Source of the DNA: Prorocentrum cordatum
Taxonomy: Eukaryota; Sar; Dinophyceae; Prorocentrales; Prorocentraceae
Assembly: GCA_963575745.1 (NCBI GenBank)
Contig: CAUYUJ010001481.1
Coordinates: 393,316-457,315 of the forward strand
Direction of reading: 5' to 3'
Length of the DNA: 64,000 bases
Part shown: one piece after another, positions 10,765 to 21,440 of the stretch
How the letters are laid out: every line of letters starts with the position of its first letter
Numbering within the stretch: the stretch's first letter is position 1
Position numbers and translations under genes: made by a program
Notes under the pieces: generated by a model
The model's database searches: none
What the model saw: only the letters and a program-made list of their open reading frames with translations
Told to the model about the DNA's origin: nothing

Positions 10765-11620
10765 AATCAGAGCTTGCCTCTGTAGGGATCCTAGCGGATT
10801 CATATGGTTAGGTGTGCTGGGCCGCCGATTTTGGTGGCCGGGCCGGGGGCCCGGGGACCAAGGGGCCCGGGGGTTCCCGGCTGCCCGGTAGACAGGTAGC
10901 CCTATAGCCCTATATCATTATAGCTTTATAGCCCTACAGCCCTATAGGCCTATAGCCCTATAGCCTCATAGCCTTAAAAATTCCTATAGCCCTATAGCCC
11001 AATAGCCCTATAGCCCTATAGCCCCATAGCCTTATAGCCCTATCGCCCTATCGCCCTATAGCCCTATAGCCCTATAGCCCTCTAGCCCTATAGGCCTATA
11101 GCCCTATAACCCTATAGCCCTCATAGCCTTATAGCCCAACAGCCCAGTAGCCCTATAACCCTCTAGCCCTATAGTTCTATAGCCCTATAGTCCTATAGCC
11201 CAATCAGCCTATAGCCATATAGCCCCATAGCCTTAATTATAGTCCTACAGCCCTATAGCCCCATAGCCCTATAGCCCTAAACACATCTGGTTGGGGGTTT
11301 TCTCCGGTATCATTGAATCTGTGAATTTCTCATTTTTTTCAGAGTTTGCTTCTGTAGGGGTCCTAGCGGGTTCATATGGTTAGGTGAGGTGCCGCCGATC
11401 TCGGTGGATGGGCCGGGTGCCTGGATGCCTGGTAGCCTGGTAGCCCTATAGCCCTATAGTCCTATTGCCCTATAGCCCTATAGCCCCATAGCCCAATAGC
11501 CCCATAGCCCTTCAGCCCTATAGCCCTATAGCCTTATAGCCCTGCAGCCCCATAGCCCTATCGCCCCATAGCCTTATAGCCCTATAGCCCTATAGCCCCA
11601 TAGCCCTATGGCCCTAAGAA
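10765..11620. repeat. octamer minisatellite (ATAGCCCT)n in two blocks
   Basis: The 8-bp unit ATAGCCCT, with many variants, fills 10895-11285 and 11440-11615. Each block is preceded by a conserved ~100-bp leader containing CTCTGTAGGGATCCTAGCGG or its near match, TTCATATGGTTAGGTG and GCCGCCGAT (10770-10890 and 11340-11440), so the whole 570-bp unit is tandemly duplicated. It is not the TTTAGGG telomere repeat. Confidence 0.9.
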
Positions 11621-12450
11621 GAAACTGATTAGTGTGTTTCTCCAGTACCATTGTTTTTGATTGTGTGTTTGTTTGTTTTGAGTGTATGGGTTATGATTGT
11701 TTTTTATTGTAGTATGATGATGATTGTGGTGATGATGAGAAGGGATGATGGTGGGATGGGGGGTGAGGATGTTGATGGTGATGTTGACGATGAGGATGGA
11801 GGAAGGTAGAGAGACAGGGAGAAAGAAAACAAGAAACACGCACAAACCACCTACACAAAGATACCACCACCACAGGGGGGGCCCAGCGATCCGAGAAATC
11901 CCCGCGGACCTTCAAACAGTTGATCGTTGCGCAGTCTCTTCTGCTTCCAAGTCAGGCTCGAGTCCGCAACGGTGTGCGGTGTGCTCGAGGGATGTGCGCC
12001 CGCGAGGGGACGGGCGCGTCCCCGCATGCGGTCTGGAAGCCAAGCTCTTGGGCACTCTTCCACTCGCCCGCAGCCTGCCCGCTCTGTACATCCCGCTACG
12101 CTGTGCAGCCCCGCTGGCCGTCCTGCGGGTGCTCGATGTCGGGGCCGAGTGGTGGAGACCAGGGCTCAGAGGAGGATAAAGGGGAAATCTACAGAAACCG
12201 CTACCCTTCCCTCTATCTCGCCTTTTTGGGGGCCTCTGGGGAAGCCCTCTTTTTCTACGGCCGGGTTCGCCTCGAAATTCTGGTCAGAACGCCCTATGGG
12301 AGAGGTCCAGGGAGTAGCGGTGTCGGTATTTGTCGGTTTCCCACAATGGCGTGATGTTCGGGCCCAGGTCATCCATAGGCGAGTTGGGCCCGACCATCAT
12401 CCTCCGCTCCCCCCACATGTTGGCGCGTGCCCAGCTTTCGCCGAAGGCCC
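11621..12450. other. unique sequence with one foldback arm, no gene seen
   Basis: A GATGATG-rich patch lies at 11710-11800. At 11880-11920 the words GCGATCCGAGAAATCC and CCGCGGACCTT match one arm of the foldback family at 21244-21440, without its partner arm. The rest shows no recognised gene. Confidence 0.4.
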
Positions 12451-12462
12451 CATGTTCGGCTT

Positions 12463-12650
12463 TCGCATCCTCCTCCTCCTCCTGCTCCTCCTCCTCCTCC
12501 TGCTCAGCATCCTCATCCTCGTCCTCGTCCTTATCCTCATCACCCTCATCCTCATCCTCATCCTCATCCTCGTCGTCCTGCTCCACCTCCTGCTTCTCAT
12601 CATCCTCATCCTCATCCTCATCCTCATCCTCATCAGCATCATCGTCAGCG

Positions 12651-12728
<78 letters not shown>

Positions 12729-12729
12729 G

Positions 12730-12760
<31 letters not shown>

Positions 12761-12990
12761 TTCATCATCATCATCAACATCATCATCATCAGCATCATCA
12801 TCATCATCATCATCATCAGCATCATCATCATCGTCGTCGTCGTCGTCGTCAGTCGGCGTCGGTGTCGGCGTCGGCGTCGGCATCGGCATCGGCATCATCA
12901 TCGTCATCGTCATCAGCAGCATCATCGTCATCATCAGCATCATCATCATCATCATCATCGTCGTCGTCGTCGTCGTCGTCGTCCCAAGGA
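12463..12990. repeat. TCC/TCA/CGT trinucleotide tract
   Basis: Mixed TCCTCC, CATCAT and GTCGTC triplets with one GGCGTC patch (12850-12890). Both strands stay open because the triplet lacks stops. From 12991 to 13840 no gene is recognised. Confidence 0.9.
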
Positions 12991-13844
12991 GCTCCTGGCG
13001 GTGCAGTACAGCTCTTCGCTGTGGGGCTCCAAGCCGCGCGGGCCGCGCAAGATGACCACCACGATCCCCCGGGTACAGCCGAACGGAGAGCGCCTGGTCC
13101 CCCGGGCCGTGGAGACGTTGGGCGGGGGGGGGGCCGATAATTTCTGCAGCTTGCGGGGGCCGCACGCGGATCGTTGGGCTCCCCCGTCAGAGGAGGGAAG
13201 GGAGTCGCCACCGCAACGTACCTTTCCTCCGTATTCGCTTCCCGGGAGGTTCTCGGCGCTTTCGGCTGGATGGGCCTGGAAATTGTGGTCGGAGCGCACC
13301 CTCAGAGAGGTTCGTGGAGCAGCGGTATCGGTGCCTTTTGGGTTTCCCCATCTCGTGTTTGTTGTGTTTTCTGCGGATGGTTTGGTCTGACCTGGTCCGC
13401 TGTGCAGAACTGTCCGCGCATTTGTGGCCCTCATGTACCGCCCCTGACACCTTGGCAACCAGACTGTCTCTCAGAGGTCTGGGGTTAGCTCATCCGACCC
13501 TATGTAGTTCGGATGGTATTGCACAGATATTAATTGCAACTGCTCTGGAGACGAGTGAGATGAGCGACGCTATGAATGAGGATGGAGTGGAAGCGGAGGG
13601 GAGTGTGCGAGGGATGGGAATGACGATGATCGTTGGCGGGGGCGAACGTTTGATCATCTATGAGCCCTCCTGGGTACATGCGGATGGGACACAGTAACCT
13701 GGATCCCCTCGACTTCCCATGTTCGGTTTTTGAAGACATGTTGTGTTGGACTTCAACCTCGGAGGTCGAACCACCGATCTTGGAATATTGAATCACTCCT
13801 GGGAATTATAGATATGTGGATATGTACGTGTGTATCTATGTATA

Positions 13845-13960
13845 TGCATACCTACCTACCTACCTACCTACCTACCTACCTACCTACCTACCTACCTACC
13901 TACCTACCTACCTACATACATACATACATACATACATACATACATACATACATACATAAA
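13845..13960. repeat. (TACC)n followed by (ATAC)n
   Basis: About sixteen TACC units pass directly into about eleven ATAC units. Confidence 0.95.
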
Positions 13961-14089
13961 TAGATGATCGAATTATCTTCGGCACATCCCGCCACCGTGC
14001 CTGGGTGTGTGGGTGTGGGGCCTCTTCCTGGAGACGCCTCGGAGCCGAGGGCTCAACGTGTGGGTTCGGGTCCCCCATCTGTGCCCCCT

Positions 14090-14225
14090 TGTGGAGCAGT
14101 TTTGGGGGCCTCTTGGACTGTCCTGGGCGCCTCTTGGGCCGTCTTGGGATCCTCATGGGCCGTCTTGGGGCCGTCTTCGGATCCCCTTGGGCCGTCTTGG
14201 GGCGACCTTGGGGGCCTCTAGAGCC
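14090..14225. repeat. GGCCGTCTTGGG minisatellite, short block
   Basis: Same family as 1490-2060. The following 14226-14700 hold nothing recognised. Confidence 0.7.
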
Positions 14226-14714
14226 GTATGCCGAATAGACGAGATGATCCTGGCGAAGGACCCAACCATATGCAGTTGTGAGTACCGCAACTGTGCGTAT
14301 CTTCTTCGGTGGTGCCCACGAACCGTATGAGGGGCGTGCCGAAATGTGGCGCGGTACACAACGCGAAGGAAAACGTTATGGTCGAATTACGAGAGACTCA
14401 ACGCGGGTGAATCTGAGCGCGAGTGAGTCTAAGTGTGAAAGAGTTTGCGCGCGAGCGAATATATTTGCACGAATGCGATCATGTCTACGCCTCGTGTAAA
14501 TGTAGATGAATGTGAATGGTTCGGGAATGCCTGTCTGTGCACTCGTGACACTGAGCGTGGCCGCCGCAAAAAGCTTCCGCGGGAACCCCGGCGGCAGCGC
14601 CCGCACGCCGCGACGCCCATGTCGGCACGCCCATCACGAGGATCGCGCCCGCTTCCTTCCGTTTTTTTCCTCCCTTTTTGCCCGCGCGCTCCAAATTCCA
14701 AAGCTGCGGGCGCA

Positions 14715-15005
14715 GCGCAGCGCGGAGTCCCCGCGACGCGCGCCGGTCGCCCTGGAAGAGTCCCAGCGACGCGCGCGTGTCGTCCTCTGCGCGGAGAAGA
14801 GAGCTACCTAGCTAGCCGGCTGGCTGATATCGGGCAAGGCTCTGACCGCTGGGCAGAGCGACGGCGGGCGAACGAGGCGCAGGGAAGAACGCAGCACGGA
14901 GTTCCCGCGACGCGCGCTGGTCGCCCCGGGAGGGTTCCAGCGACGCGCGCGGGTCGTCCGCGGCGCGGGAGCTCCAGCGACGCGCGCGGGTCGTCCACTC
15001 GTCCA
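14715..15005. repeat. GCGACGCGCGCGGGTCGTC minisatellite
   Basis: Imperfect repeats of CAGCGACGCGCGCGGGTCGT with spacers CCGGGAGGGTTC or GCGGCGCGGGAGCT. A larger ~170-bp step is visible (AGTCCCCGCGACGCGCGC at about 14727 and AGTTCCCGCGACGCGCGC at about 14900). Confidence 0.75.
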
Positions 15006-15175
15006 CCGCTCGTTTGCAGCGACCACAGCGAAAACACCGGAAAAGCCCTCGCTGGTGGAATGGAATTTCCCGCGAATCCAAAGCAACATACATACGGGGG
15101 GGAGCGGGCCTCCGCCTCCTCTTCCTCCGCCTCCTCTTTTTCCACAGAGGTCTGGAGCTGTTCCCTTAACCCTTG

Positions 15176-15433
15176 AATGTGGCGGACGCGTGGTGGCGGT
15201 GGCATTGGCGCCTTCGGTGGAGCCCCCTTATGGGGCCAGGAAGCGTGTGAGGGGTGTGCCGAAAGAGGTGTGGGGGACGCATGCGGGCGGTGACACTGGG
15301 CCCTTCGGTGGAACGCCCCATGGGGCCACGAAGCGTGTGTGGGGTTTGCCGAATTGTGTGTCGGGGACGCATGCGGGCGGTGGCACTGGGGCCTTCGGTG
15401 GAGCTCCTTATGGGGCCACTAAACGTGTGAGGG

Positions 15434-15473
<40 letters not shown>

Positions 15474-15905
15474 ACATGTGTGTGTGCGGGGGGGACGCAT
15501 GCGGGCGGTGGCACTGGGGCCTTCGGTGGAGCTCCTTATGGGGCCACGAAGCGTGTGAGGGATGTGCCGTAATGGGTGTGGGGGGGGCGCATGCGGGCTG
15601 TGGCACTGGGGCCTTCGGTGGAGCTCCTTATGGGGCCACGAAGCGTGTGAGGGGTGTACCGACATGGGTGATGATGTTGGTGATGATGACGGTCGTGATA
15701 GTGATGACGATGATGAAGATGATGACGATGATGGTGATGATGATGACGCTGATGGTGATGATGGTGATGATGACGATGTTGATGATGGCGGGAGGAGAGA
15801 AGAAGGGGGAGGAGGAGGAGGAGGAGGAAAGGAAGAGAGGAACGCGGGGCGACGTCTCTTCAAAACGAGGACCCAACACCACAGGATGGTTGGGAACAAG
15901 CCAAC
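15176..15905 (+). repeat. minisatellite-GAT-tail compound element, copy 2
   Basis: Five to six ~85-120-bp units of CTTCGGTGGAGC...GGGGCCACGAAGCGTGTG... GGACGCATGCGGGCGGTG (15180-15655), interrupted by a TA run (15438-15470), then an impure GAT tract (15665-15790), a GGA link, and the tail CTTCAAAACGAGGACCCAAC with ACCACAGGATGGTTGGGAAC (15860-15905). The order matches 8060-10355. Confidence 0.85.
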
Positions 15906-15929
15906 AACCTTCAAAAGCCTAAGGACAGT

Positions 15930-16110
15930 CAAAGATTTGGGCCTCTTGGGGCGCTCTTGGGAAGCCTCTTGGAGGCCTCGTGGGCCGTCTTGGGTCTTGG
16001 GAGCCTCTTAGGTCGTCTTGGGGCCGTCTTGGGCGTTTTGGAGCGATCATTCGGCGATTCTGGGCCCTATTGGACCGTTTTGGGGGCCTCGTACGGCCCG
16101 CTTGGCCCGT
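15930..16110. repeat. GGCCGTCTTGGG minisatellite, short block
   Basis: Same family as 1490-2060. Beyond it a small cluster of CATGGATCAAGGGGGCG-type repeats lies at 16205-16305. No gene is supported between 16306 and 16760. Confidence 0.65.
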
Positions 16111-16934
16111 GTTTAGGGGCCCACATGCGAACCCGACCCTTACCCCTTACGATTTCTGAAGGGGAGGGTGGGGTTCACTTCGTAAGACCCCTATAGTCAG
16201 GCGATCGCAAACATGGATCAAAGGGGCGTGGATTACCGACGGGTTCAAGGGGGCGTGGATCAAGGGGGCGATTGCAAACATGGATCAAGGGGGCGCGGAT
16301 TCCCGCCGCCGAGCGAGGCGGTACCGGCCGCATTTTGGGGAGGGCACCTCCTCCGATCCATGGATTTGGCGACCGCGCGCGAAATCCACGGATTGCTAAT
16401 CCATGTTTGCGCGCCCCCGATTTAAGATCGAGGACTGAGGCTCAGGGGATTGGGCAAAGGGCTTGAGGACACTCCCACTCCGTGCGCAGCGGCACGGTGG
16501 CGGATAGTGACGCCAGCAGTCAAGTGAAAAAGACCTTCCACCTACCCCTACCTCCCTACCTACATGCAGAGTTTGGTGCCGAAGCAGCTGCAGAGGGTGG
16601 ATATAGATGTGCCGTACTTTACGGATGTGCACCTTTCTTTGCCTGATCGAAGACGCATGCGGCCTGCCAGCTCCATCCCCGTGAATTTTGGATATTTCTA
16701 TATATGGGGCCAAAGGTTGGGTCAAAGTCCGGCCGAGATATTGTATCATTCGTGAAGCTAGTGCAAAGTGTCGAAACGAGAGATCATCATTTTGAAAACG
16801 ACCCCGCCGACATCCTTGAGCTGTTGCAGACTTTTCGGACGAATGTGTGCGGCACTAAGGCGAGAGCAGCATCTTCAAACGTGCCACCCGCCCATTCCTG
16901 AATTCCCTCGTTAGGCTTTGCCAAGGGGATCTTA

Positions 16935-17133
16935 TTTGTTTGTGAGGAACTCACCACCCACCAAACCACCCCAACCCAACCCGAAGGCTCAAATTTACTG
17001 TCGATTTCCAGTGGGGGGGGGTCGGGGAACATCGAAAAAACACGCGTGGAACCCTTACCCCCCCAACCCGAAATTCGGGTCTTCGGGTTGGGTTGGGGTG
17101 GTCTGGTAGGTAGTCAGTTTGTTTGTGAGGAAC
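16935..17133. mobile_element. short terminal-inverted-repeat element A, copy 1, with 16-bp flanking duplication
   Basis: The ~167-bp body (16951-17117) starts TCACCACCCACCAAACCACC and ends in the inverted equivalent GGTGGTCTGGTAGGTAGTCA; the arms pair over about 45 bp, including CCCCAACCCAACCCGAAG against CTTCGGGTTGGGTTGGGG. TTTGTTTGTGAGGAAC stands at both 16935-16950 and 17118-17133, a perfect direct repeat. No coding capacity, so it is a MITE-like element. A second copy lies at 19616-19784. The long direct repeat is unusual for a DNA transposon. Confidence 0.8.
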
Positions 17134-17589
17134 CAGCTGGTGCCTGGCTCGGCCGGTCGGCTTCCCCTGCGCTGCTCGGTCTTGTTTCTCGACTGCTATC
17201 GAGGCCTGCGCCTATCGGCCCTCGCAGGCTGTTGGATCTTCTTTTTGGGCTGCTGTCTTCGGGTTGCTTGATTTTGTGTCTTCCACCAAAAACAGTAACT
17301 CCACCACCAACCAGGTGGGTTGGCCCGCTTTCCCCCTCGAGCTGGCATGCACCTCGTTTCGGGCATGCCTCCAGGGAGTTCCCGGAAGGAGGTGCCACCA
17401 GCTCGAGGGGAGGGAGCGGCCACCTCCCTAGCTGATGGTAGTGGTACGTTTGTCTTTCCTGATTGATCTTCTGCCTTGCCTGCCTCCCTCGCGTTGCCTG
17501 GTCTTGCTTCTTGAAAAACTGTCTCGGGTTGCTTGGTCTTGTTCCTCGACTGCCTTCCTCGGGCTCCTTGGTCTTGGTTCCCTGCTGCT

Positions 17590-17725
17590 TGACAATGCCA
17601 AACAATGTCAACCCATGCCTTTCAATGCCACGCAATGCCAAGCAATGCCATTGAACGCCACGCAATGCCAAGGAATGCCACTGAAATGCCAAGCAACACA
17701 AATCAATGCAAACAAATGCCCTGCA
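17590..17725. repeat. AATGCCAAGC-type minisatellite
   Basis: Ten- to eleven-base units such as AATGCCACGC and AATGCCAAGC, decaying toward 17850. The region 17134-17589 shows no recognised gene. Confidence 0.75.
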
Positions 17726-17914
17726 ACAAAACATGCAAACCAGCGTGCCAGGCAACGGCAAGCAGTGCAAAGCACGGCAAATAATTGCCGATCAACATCA
17801 AGCAGCGCACAGCAATGCCACGTAAAGCATAGCAAAACAGACAACGCACAACGCAAAGTCTTCCTTGTTCAGATCCTTACTCGGGATACCTCCCCCAATT
17901 GGGGTCGCGCCATG

Positions 17915-18440
17915 CTCATGGTGAAAAAGGCCGCACGTCCATCCCTGAGGCTGTTACAAGTTTGCAAGCCGACTCTGCGCGGCGCCAAGGCAAGAGCCAC
18001 GCTCTGAGAACGCCCCCGCTCTCCATCCTTCAAGCTGCTGCAGACCTCCAAGACGAGTGCGCGCGGCGCCAGGGCGAGCGCCACATTTTGAAAACGGCCC
18101 CCCCCCTTCCATCCTCGAGATTGCTTCGGGTTCCAAGCCTTACGCCAGGCCTGTCCCTCTACAGGAGGAGTGTTCGAAAATAGTTCAAAAATACTCTGGG
18201 GACGATTTTCTGACTATTTTTGGCTATGTTTGAGCAGTTTTTGACTATTGTTTGTTTCTCGTCCAAAATCCGCCTGTAGGGGGACATGCCCGACCTAATC
18301 CAAGCTCCAGGATCATGAACGGCGAGGAAGCCTCAGCCGAAACGCCCGGCCCCCCCTCCAACCTTGAGACTGTTTTTGGTTCCAAGCTCCAGGATCATGA
18401 ACGGTGAGGAAGTCTCGGCCGAAACGGCTGGTCCGCCCCG
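17915..18440 (+). repeat. ~86-bp repeat family with tail, split by an inserted element
   Basis: Units carry GCGCGGCGCCAAGGC, GAGCCACATTTTGAAAACGG and CCATCCTTGAGRCTGTT. After the last full unit the text GGTTCCAAGC is broken by element B (18140-18298) and resumes as TCCAAGCTCCAGGATCATGA, followed by a tail GGCGAGGAAGCCTCAGCCGA. An uninterrupted version of the same join lies at about 18370-18420. One diverged unit stands at 16770-16880 and a longer array at 35310-35960. Confidence 0.75.
18132..18306. mobile_element. short terminal-inverted-repeat element B, copy 1, with 8-bp duplication
   Basis: Body 18140-18298 (159 bp). Left end TTACGCCAGGCCTGTCCCTC-TACAGG pairs with the inverted right end CCTGTAGGGGGACATGCCCG-ACCTAA over 26 bp with five mismatches. 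The interior is AT-rich and non-coding. TCCAAGCC (18132-18139) and TCCAAGCT (18299-18306) flank it. The uninterrupted sequence GGTTCCAAGCTCCAGGATCA exists at about 18381, an empty site. The 8-bp duplication would fit hAT or P superfamilies, but no transposase is present. Confidence 0.85.
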
Positions 18441-18839
18441 CCGAAACGCTTGGGGACGCGACGGGGAGGAGTTGTTCAATCGCTTAGCTCACTCCGCTGG
18501 CCCTTTCTCGCAGGTTGCGGTGGCGCCTCTTCGGGGGCTCCTGGGGCGGGAAGCAATCGAACGGCACGAACGAAATGGGTACGGAAAGAATGGGTACAAT
18601 GCCCAACAGCAGTTCCTGTTCATTTTGGACAGGACTCGCTGTCCGCGCCGCGGCGGCTGTGTCCGTTTGAGACAGACGGCCGCATGCCAAACAGCGGCCG
18701 CTGATGGTTTGGGACAACATTTGTTGTTGGGCATTGTCCCCTTTTTTCCGTACCCATTACGGGCGTCCAGAATCGAAGTTGATGGTGGGGCTTCTGTGAT
18801 CCAGTTCGGGCGGTGTTTTATAGCCCGTCGAGGAGATCT
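18441..18839. other. unique sequence, no gene recognised
   Basis: Two imperfect repeats of the phrase CGTACCCATT/AATGGGTACGG face each other (about 18573-18600 and 18745-18765), suggesting a ~190-bp inverted pair with ACAATGCCCAACA and TGTTGGGCATTGT arms (18595-18610 and 18722-18737). No protein-like frame. Confidence 0.4.
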
Positions 18840-18929
18840 TCGGGCCGTTTTTGGGGCTTAGTATCCGACAGTGCCGTCACTCCAACAGGGCCTGAATGCG
18901 GTCGAGGTTTTCGAAGACGGTGCAAGAGG

Positions 18930-19480
18930 GGCCAGGACTGCCCAAGAGGGCCCCAAGATGAAGCCCAAAAAACACCATGGATGTTTTTCTGTGTCAGTTT
19001 GGGGCCTCCTTGGCGCCTCTTGGGGGCCTCTTGGGCACCTGTTGGGGCCGAGAGATCGGAATTCCCGTTAAGGTTTCCCCTCTGGGTCCTCTCTTGGGGC
19101 TGTCTTGGGGCTCTCTTGGGCCATCTAGGAGGCGTCTTGGGCCGTCCTGGAGCCCTCTTGGGCCGTTCTGGGCCCTCCTTGGGAGCCTCTTGGGCCGTCT
19201 TGGGGCGATCTCGACGGCCTCTTGGGCTGTCTTGGAGCGTCGGGAAGCCGAAGAGGCGAGAACGCCCAAATCCATCAAAAACCAAAGGGGAATCGATTCA
19301 CGGTGCCTCTTGGGGCCATCCTTGGGGAGTGCTCTTGGAGGCCTCTTGGGCCGTCTGGGGGCCCTCTTGGGCGTCCTGCAGAGCGCTCGTGTCGTGCCCT
19401 GGAGGCCTCCAGGACCATCTGGCGGGCCTCTTCTGGGGGCCTCTGGGCCGCTCTTGGGGCTCTGCCCTTGAGGGCCCAGA
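18930..19480. repeat. GGCCTCTTGGGCCGTCTTGG array
   Basis: Inverse-orientation relative of the arrays at 45.6 and 60 kb: CCGTCTTGGAGCGTCGGGAA at about 19222 is the complement of the TTCCCGACGCTCCAAGACGG core seen there. Confidence 0.75.
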
Positions 19481-19608
19481 CCCCTGGAGTCACGGAAAAT
19501 GTAGCGACGCGAGGTTTTTCGCGGTTTTCGGCATCTGGTGGCCCTTACTTGGCCGTGGGACCGTCAAAAAACGACTCGGGATGAAACGCTGGTGCCGGGG
19601 AAGGGGTC

Positions 19609-19788
19609 CAGACCCTCACCACCCACCAACCCACCCCAACCCAACCCGAAGGCTCAGATTTACCCTCGATTTCCAGTGGAGGGGGGGGTCGGGAAACATT
19701 GAAAAGACACGTGTGGAACCCTTACCCCCCCAACCCGAAATTCGGGTCTTCGGGTTGGGTTGGGGTGGTCTGGTAGGCAGTCAGACCC
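19609..19788. mobile_element. short terminal-inverted-repeat element A, copy 2
   Basis: Same body as 16951-17117, about 169 bp, with TCACCACCCACCAACCCACC at the left and the inverted GGTGGTCTGGTAGGCAGTC at the right. CAGACCC occurs at 19609-19615 and 19782-19788, a possible short flanking duplication. About 60 bp upstream is a dispersed phrase GACCGTCAAAAAACGACTCG (19560-19590), seen again at 62146 and inverted at 29868-29910. Confidence 0.75.
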
Positions 19789-20188
19789 CTGGGGGTCGAC
19801 GTCATGGAAAAACCATGACGTCGGGGGTCTGGGGAGGGCGGCGCCCAGGAGCCCAGGAGCAGAACCATCCCTGATGGGAACCTGCCGGGGGCCCGCCCGG
19901 GACCTGCTCGGGGCACTCGGCAGCGGACCCCAGGGGCCGGCCCACGCGCGCGAATTAGAAGCACGGTTTACCAGTTACCGCAGATCTTAGCACGCCTCTG
20001 GCCCGTTGGGCCGCCCCACCGACACGTCTGGGGACGCGGCAGGGAGGGGTTATGCTTTTACCGCTCTGCTCCCTCCGCCGGCCCATGCTCCGCTTTTTAT
20101 CTCACCGCTGTCCGTTTTGGAACCTTCCTTTTCGGAGGGTGGCTGTCTATGACTGCGAACGCCAGGAGACTGCTTTTGTTTAGGGTCG

Positions 20189-20363
20189 GGCGATAACCTG
20201 GGTTATCGGGCTTGCCCCCCCCCCCCCTCAGGATAACCTAACCTTGCCGGTTGTGCAGGTCCGCGGGAGGGGGGGCGCGGGCATATGCAGGACTGCCCAC
20301 AGCGCGAGGGTTAGGTTATGGGCCGGACCCCTCCTCCCCCCCAGGATAATCCGGGTTATCGCC
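20189..20363. mobile_element. 175-bp foldback with GGCGATAACC termini
   Basis: GGCGATAACCTGGGTTATC (20189-20207) pairs with GATAATCCGGGTTATCGCC (20345-20363) with two mismatches. A second inner pair is GGATAACCTAACC against GGTTAGGTTAT. No flanking duplication is evident. MITE-like or simple foldback. Confidence 0.55.
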
Positions 20364-20381
20364 GATTCCCCAAAAACGGTC

Positions 20382-20727
20382 TCCAGGCCCGAGCTCCTTG
20401 CCCGGCAGCCTCGCCACACCGGGAGCGCCGCCGAGGGTTATGCGCGGCGCGTCTGGGCCGGCCCGTGGAGAGAGCCGAGGGGTGCGTGGCCCGGAGGGCA
20501 GGCCTCCCGGCGCCGCCAGGGGCACCCGCCGCGGGTACAGAGGGCGGCGATGGCCAGAACGCCAGGCCCGAGCTCCTCGTCCAGCAGCCTCGCCGCACCG
20601 GCAGCGCCGCCGAGGGGTTGTGCGCGGTTCGTCGGGACTGGCCCGTGGAGGACCGAGGAGTGTGGCCCGGAGGGCAGGCCTCCCGGCGCCGCTAGGAGCA
20701 CCGGCCGCGGATGCAGAGGGGGGTGAT
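20382..20727. repeat. two ~180-bp direct repeats
   Basis: CCAGGCCCGAGCTCCT occurs at 20382 and 20562. Both copies contain CAGCCTCGCC, GCGCCGCCGAGGG and GGGCAGGCCTCCCGGCGCCG. Frames on both strands are open only because of GC richness. Confidence 0.8.
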
Positions 20728-20904
20728 GGCTAGGGTTCAGTCGGGCCTGTCCCTCTACGGGAGGAGTATTCAAGAATGGTAGAAAAATAATCTGGGGGCG
20801 ACTTTTTGTAGCATTTGTTTTGCCATTTGGGTGTTTTTTTGTTTTTGTTGTATTTTTCGTCCGAAGTCCGCCTGTAGGGGGACAGGCCCGACTTACGACT
20901 AGGG
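20728..20904. mobile_element. short terminal-inverted-repeat element B, copy 2, with 8-bp duplication
   Basis: Body 20736-20896 (161 bp). GTCGGGCCTGTCCCTCTACG at the left pairs with CTGTAGGGGGACAGGCCCGA at the right. Flanks GGCTAGGG (20728-20735) and GACTAGGG (20897-20904) differ at one base. The unoccupied counterpart AGAGGGGGGTGATGACTAGG stands at about 38182-38201. Together with copy 1 this defines the ends and insertion signature of the family. Confidence 0.85.
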
Positions 20905-21070
20905 GGGGGGGAATATCATGGCGGGGGCCATGATATTTCCCCAGATTCCATGGCGCCCCTTCTTATCTCAACACGCCCCTGGACCCCCCCTGGGCCGCAC
21001 GCGTGCCGCCGGCCATGATTTGCGCCCCCCCCCTCTTGGACACCCCCCTCTTGGCCGCCCCCATCCTGGT
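20897..21070 (+). repeat. dispersed repeat E, copy 1
   Basis: Contains a palindrome ATCATGGCGGGGGCCATGAT and the words GGGCCGCACGCGTGCCGCCG and CTTGGACACCCCCCTCTTGG. Copy 2 is at 38190-38362. Confidence 0.8.
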
Positions 21071-21243
21071 TCCTGGCGCTTCGGTCTGGCGATCGTTTTC
21101 CCATTCAATGCTTTGCCGATCGGCGCGGGCTCTCGCGCCCCCTCGCCCCCCCCCCTGGAGTAGCTCCTGGCTGTCTGGGGCGCCTGTTTCAGGCAGGTGG
21201 GGCCTCCCCTACAGGACGCACTGTTGCAAGCAGTCGCATAAGA

Positions 21244-21440
21244 AGGGGAACAACAAGTGACATTAAAATGAAAACTCGGAGGTCCGCGCGGATTTCTCGG
21301 ATCGGCGCTGGACTCCCCTCCCTGGCGCGCGGAGGGCGCCAGGGGCGGCGCCGGAGGCGCCACCAGGGGAGTCCAGCGCCGATCCGAGAAATCCGCGCGG
21401 ACCTCAGAGTTTTTATGTTTATGTAACTTTTTGTTCCTCT
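21244..21440. mobile_element. long foldback element F, copy 1
   Basis: Arms of nearly 80 bp: GAACAACAAGTGACATTAAA and AACTCGGAGGTCCGCGCGGA through GATCGGCGCTGGACTCCCCT are mirrored by AGGGGAGTCCAGCGCCGATC through GCGCGGACCTCAGAGTTTTT and ACTTTTTGTTCC. The ~40 inner bases of each arm are perfectly complementary, with a loop of about 40 bp. Transcription would give a strong hairpin. Copy 2 is at 23755-23965; a single arm is at 11883. Confidence 0.85.

Noticed and set aside
10895-11615. Possible interstitial telomere
   Set aside because: Dinoflagellate telomeres use TTTAGGG; the unit here is ATAGCCCT, with only incidental CCCTAAA.
14445-15176. 243-codon frame over the GACGCGCG repeats
   Set aside because: Composition follows the GC-rich minisatellite and antisense frames are equally open.
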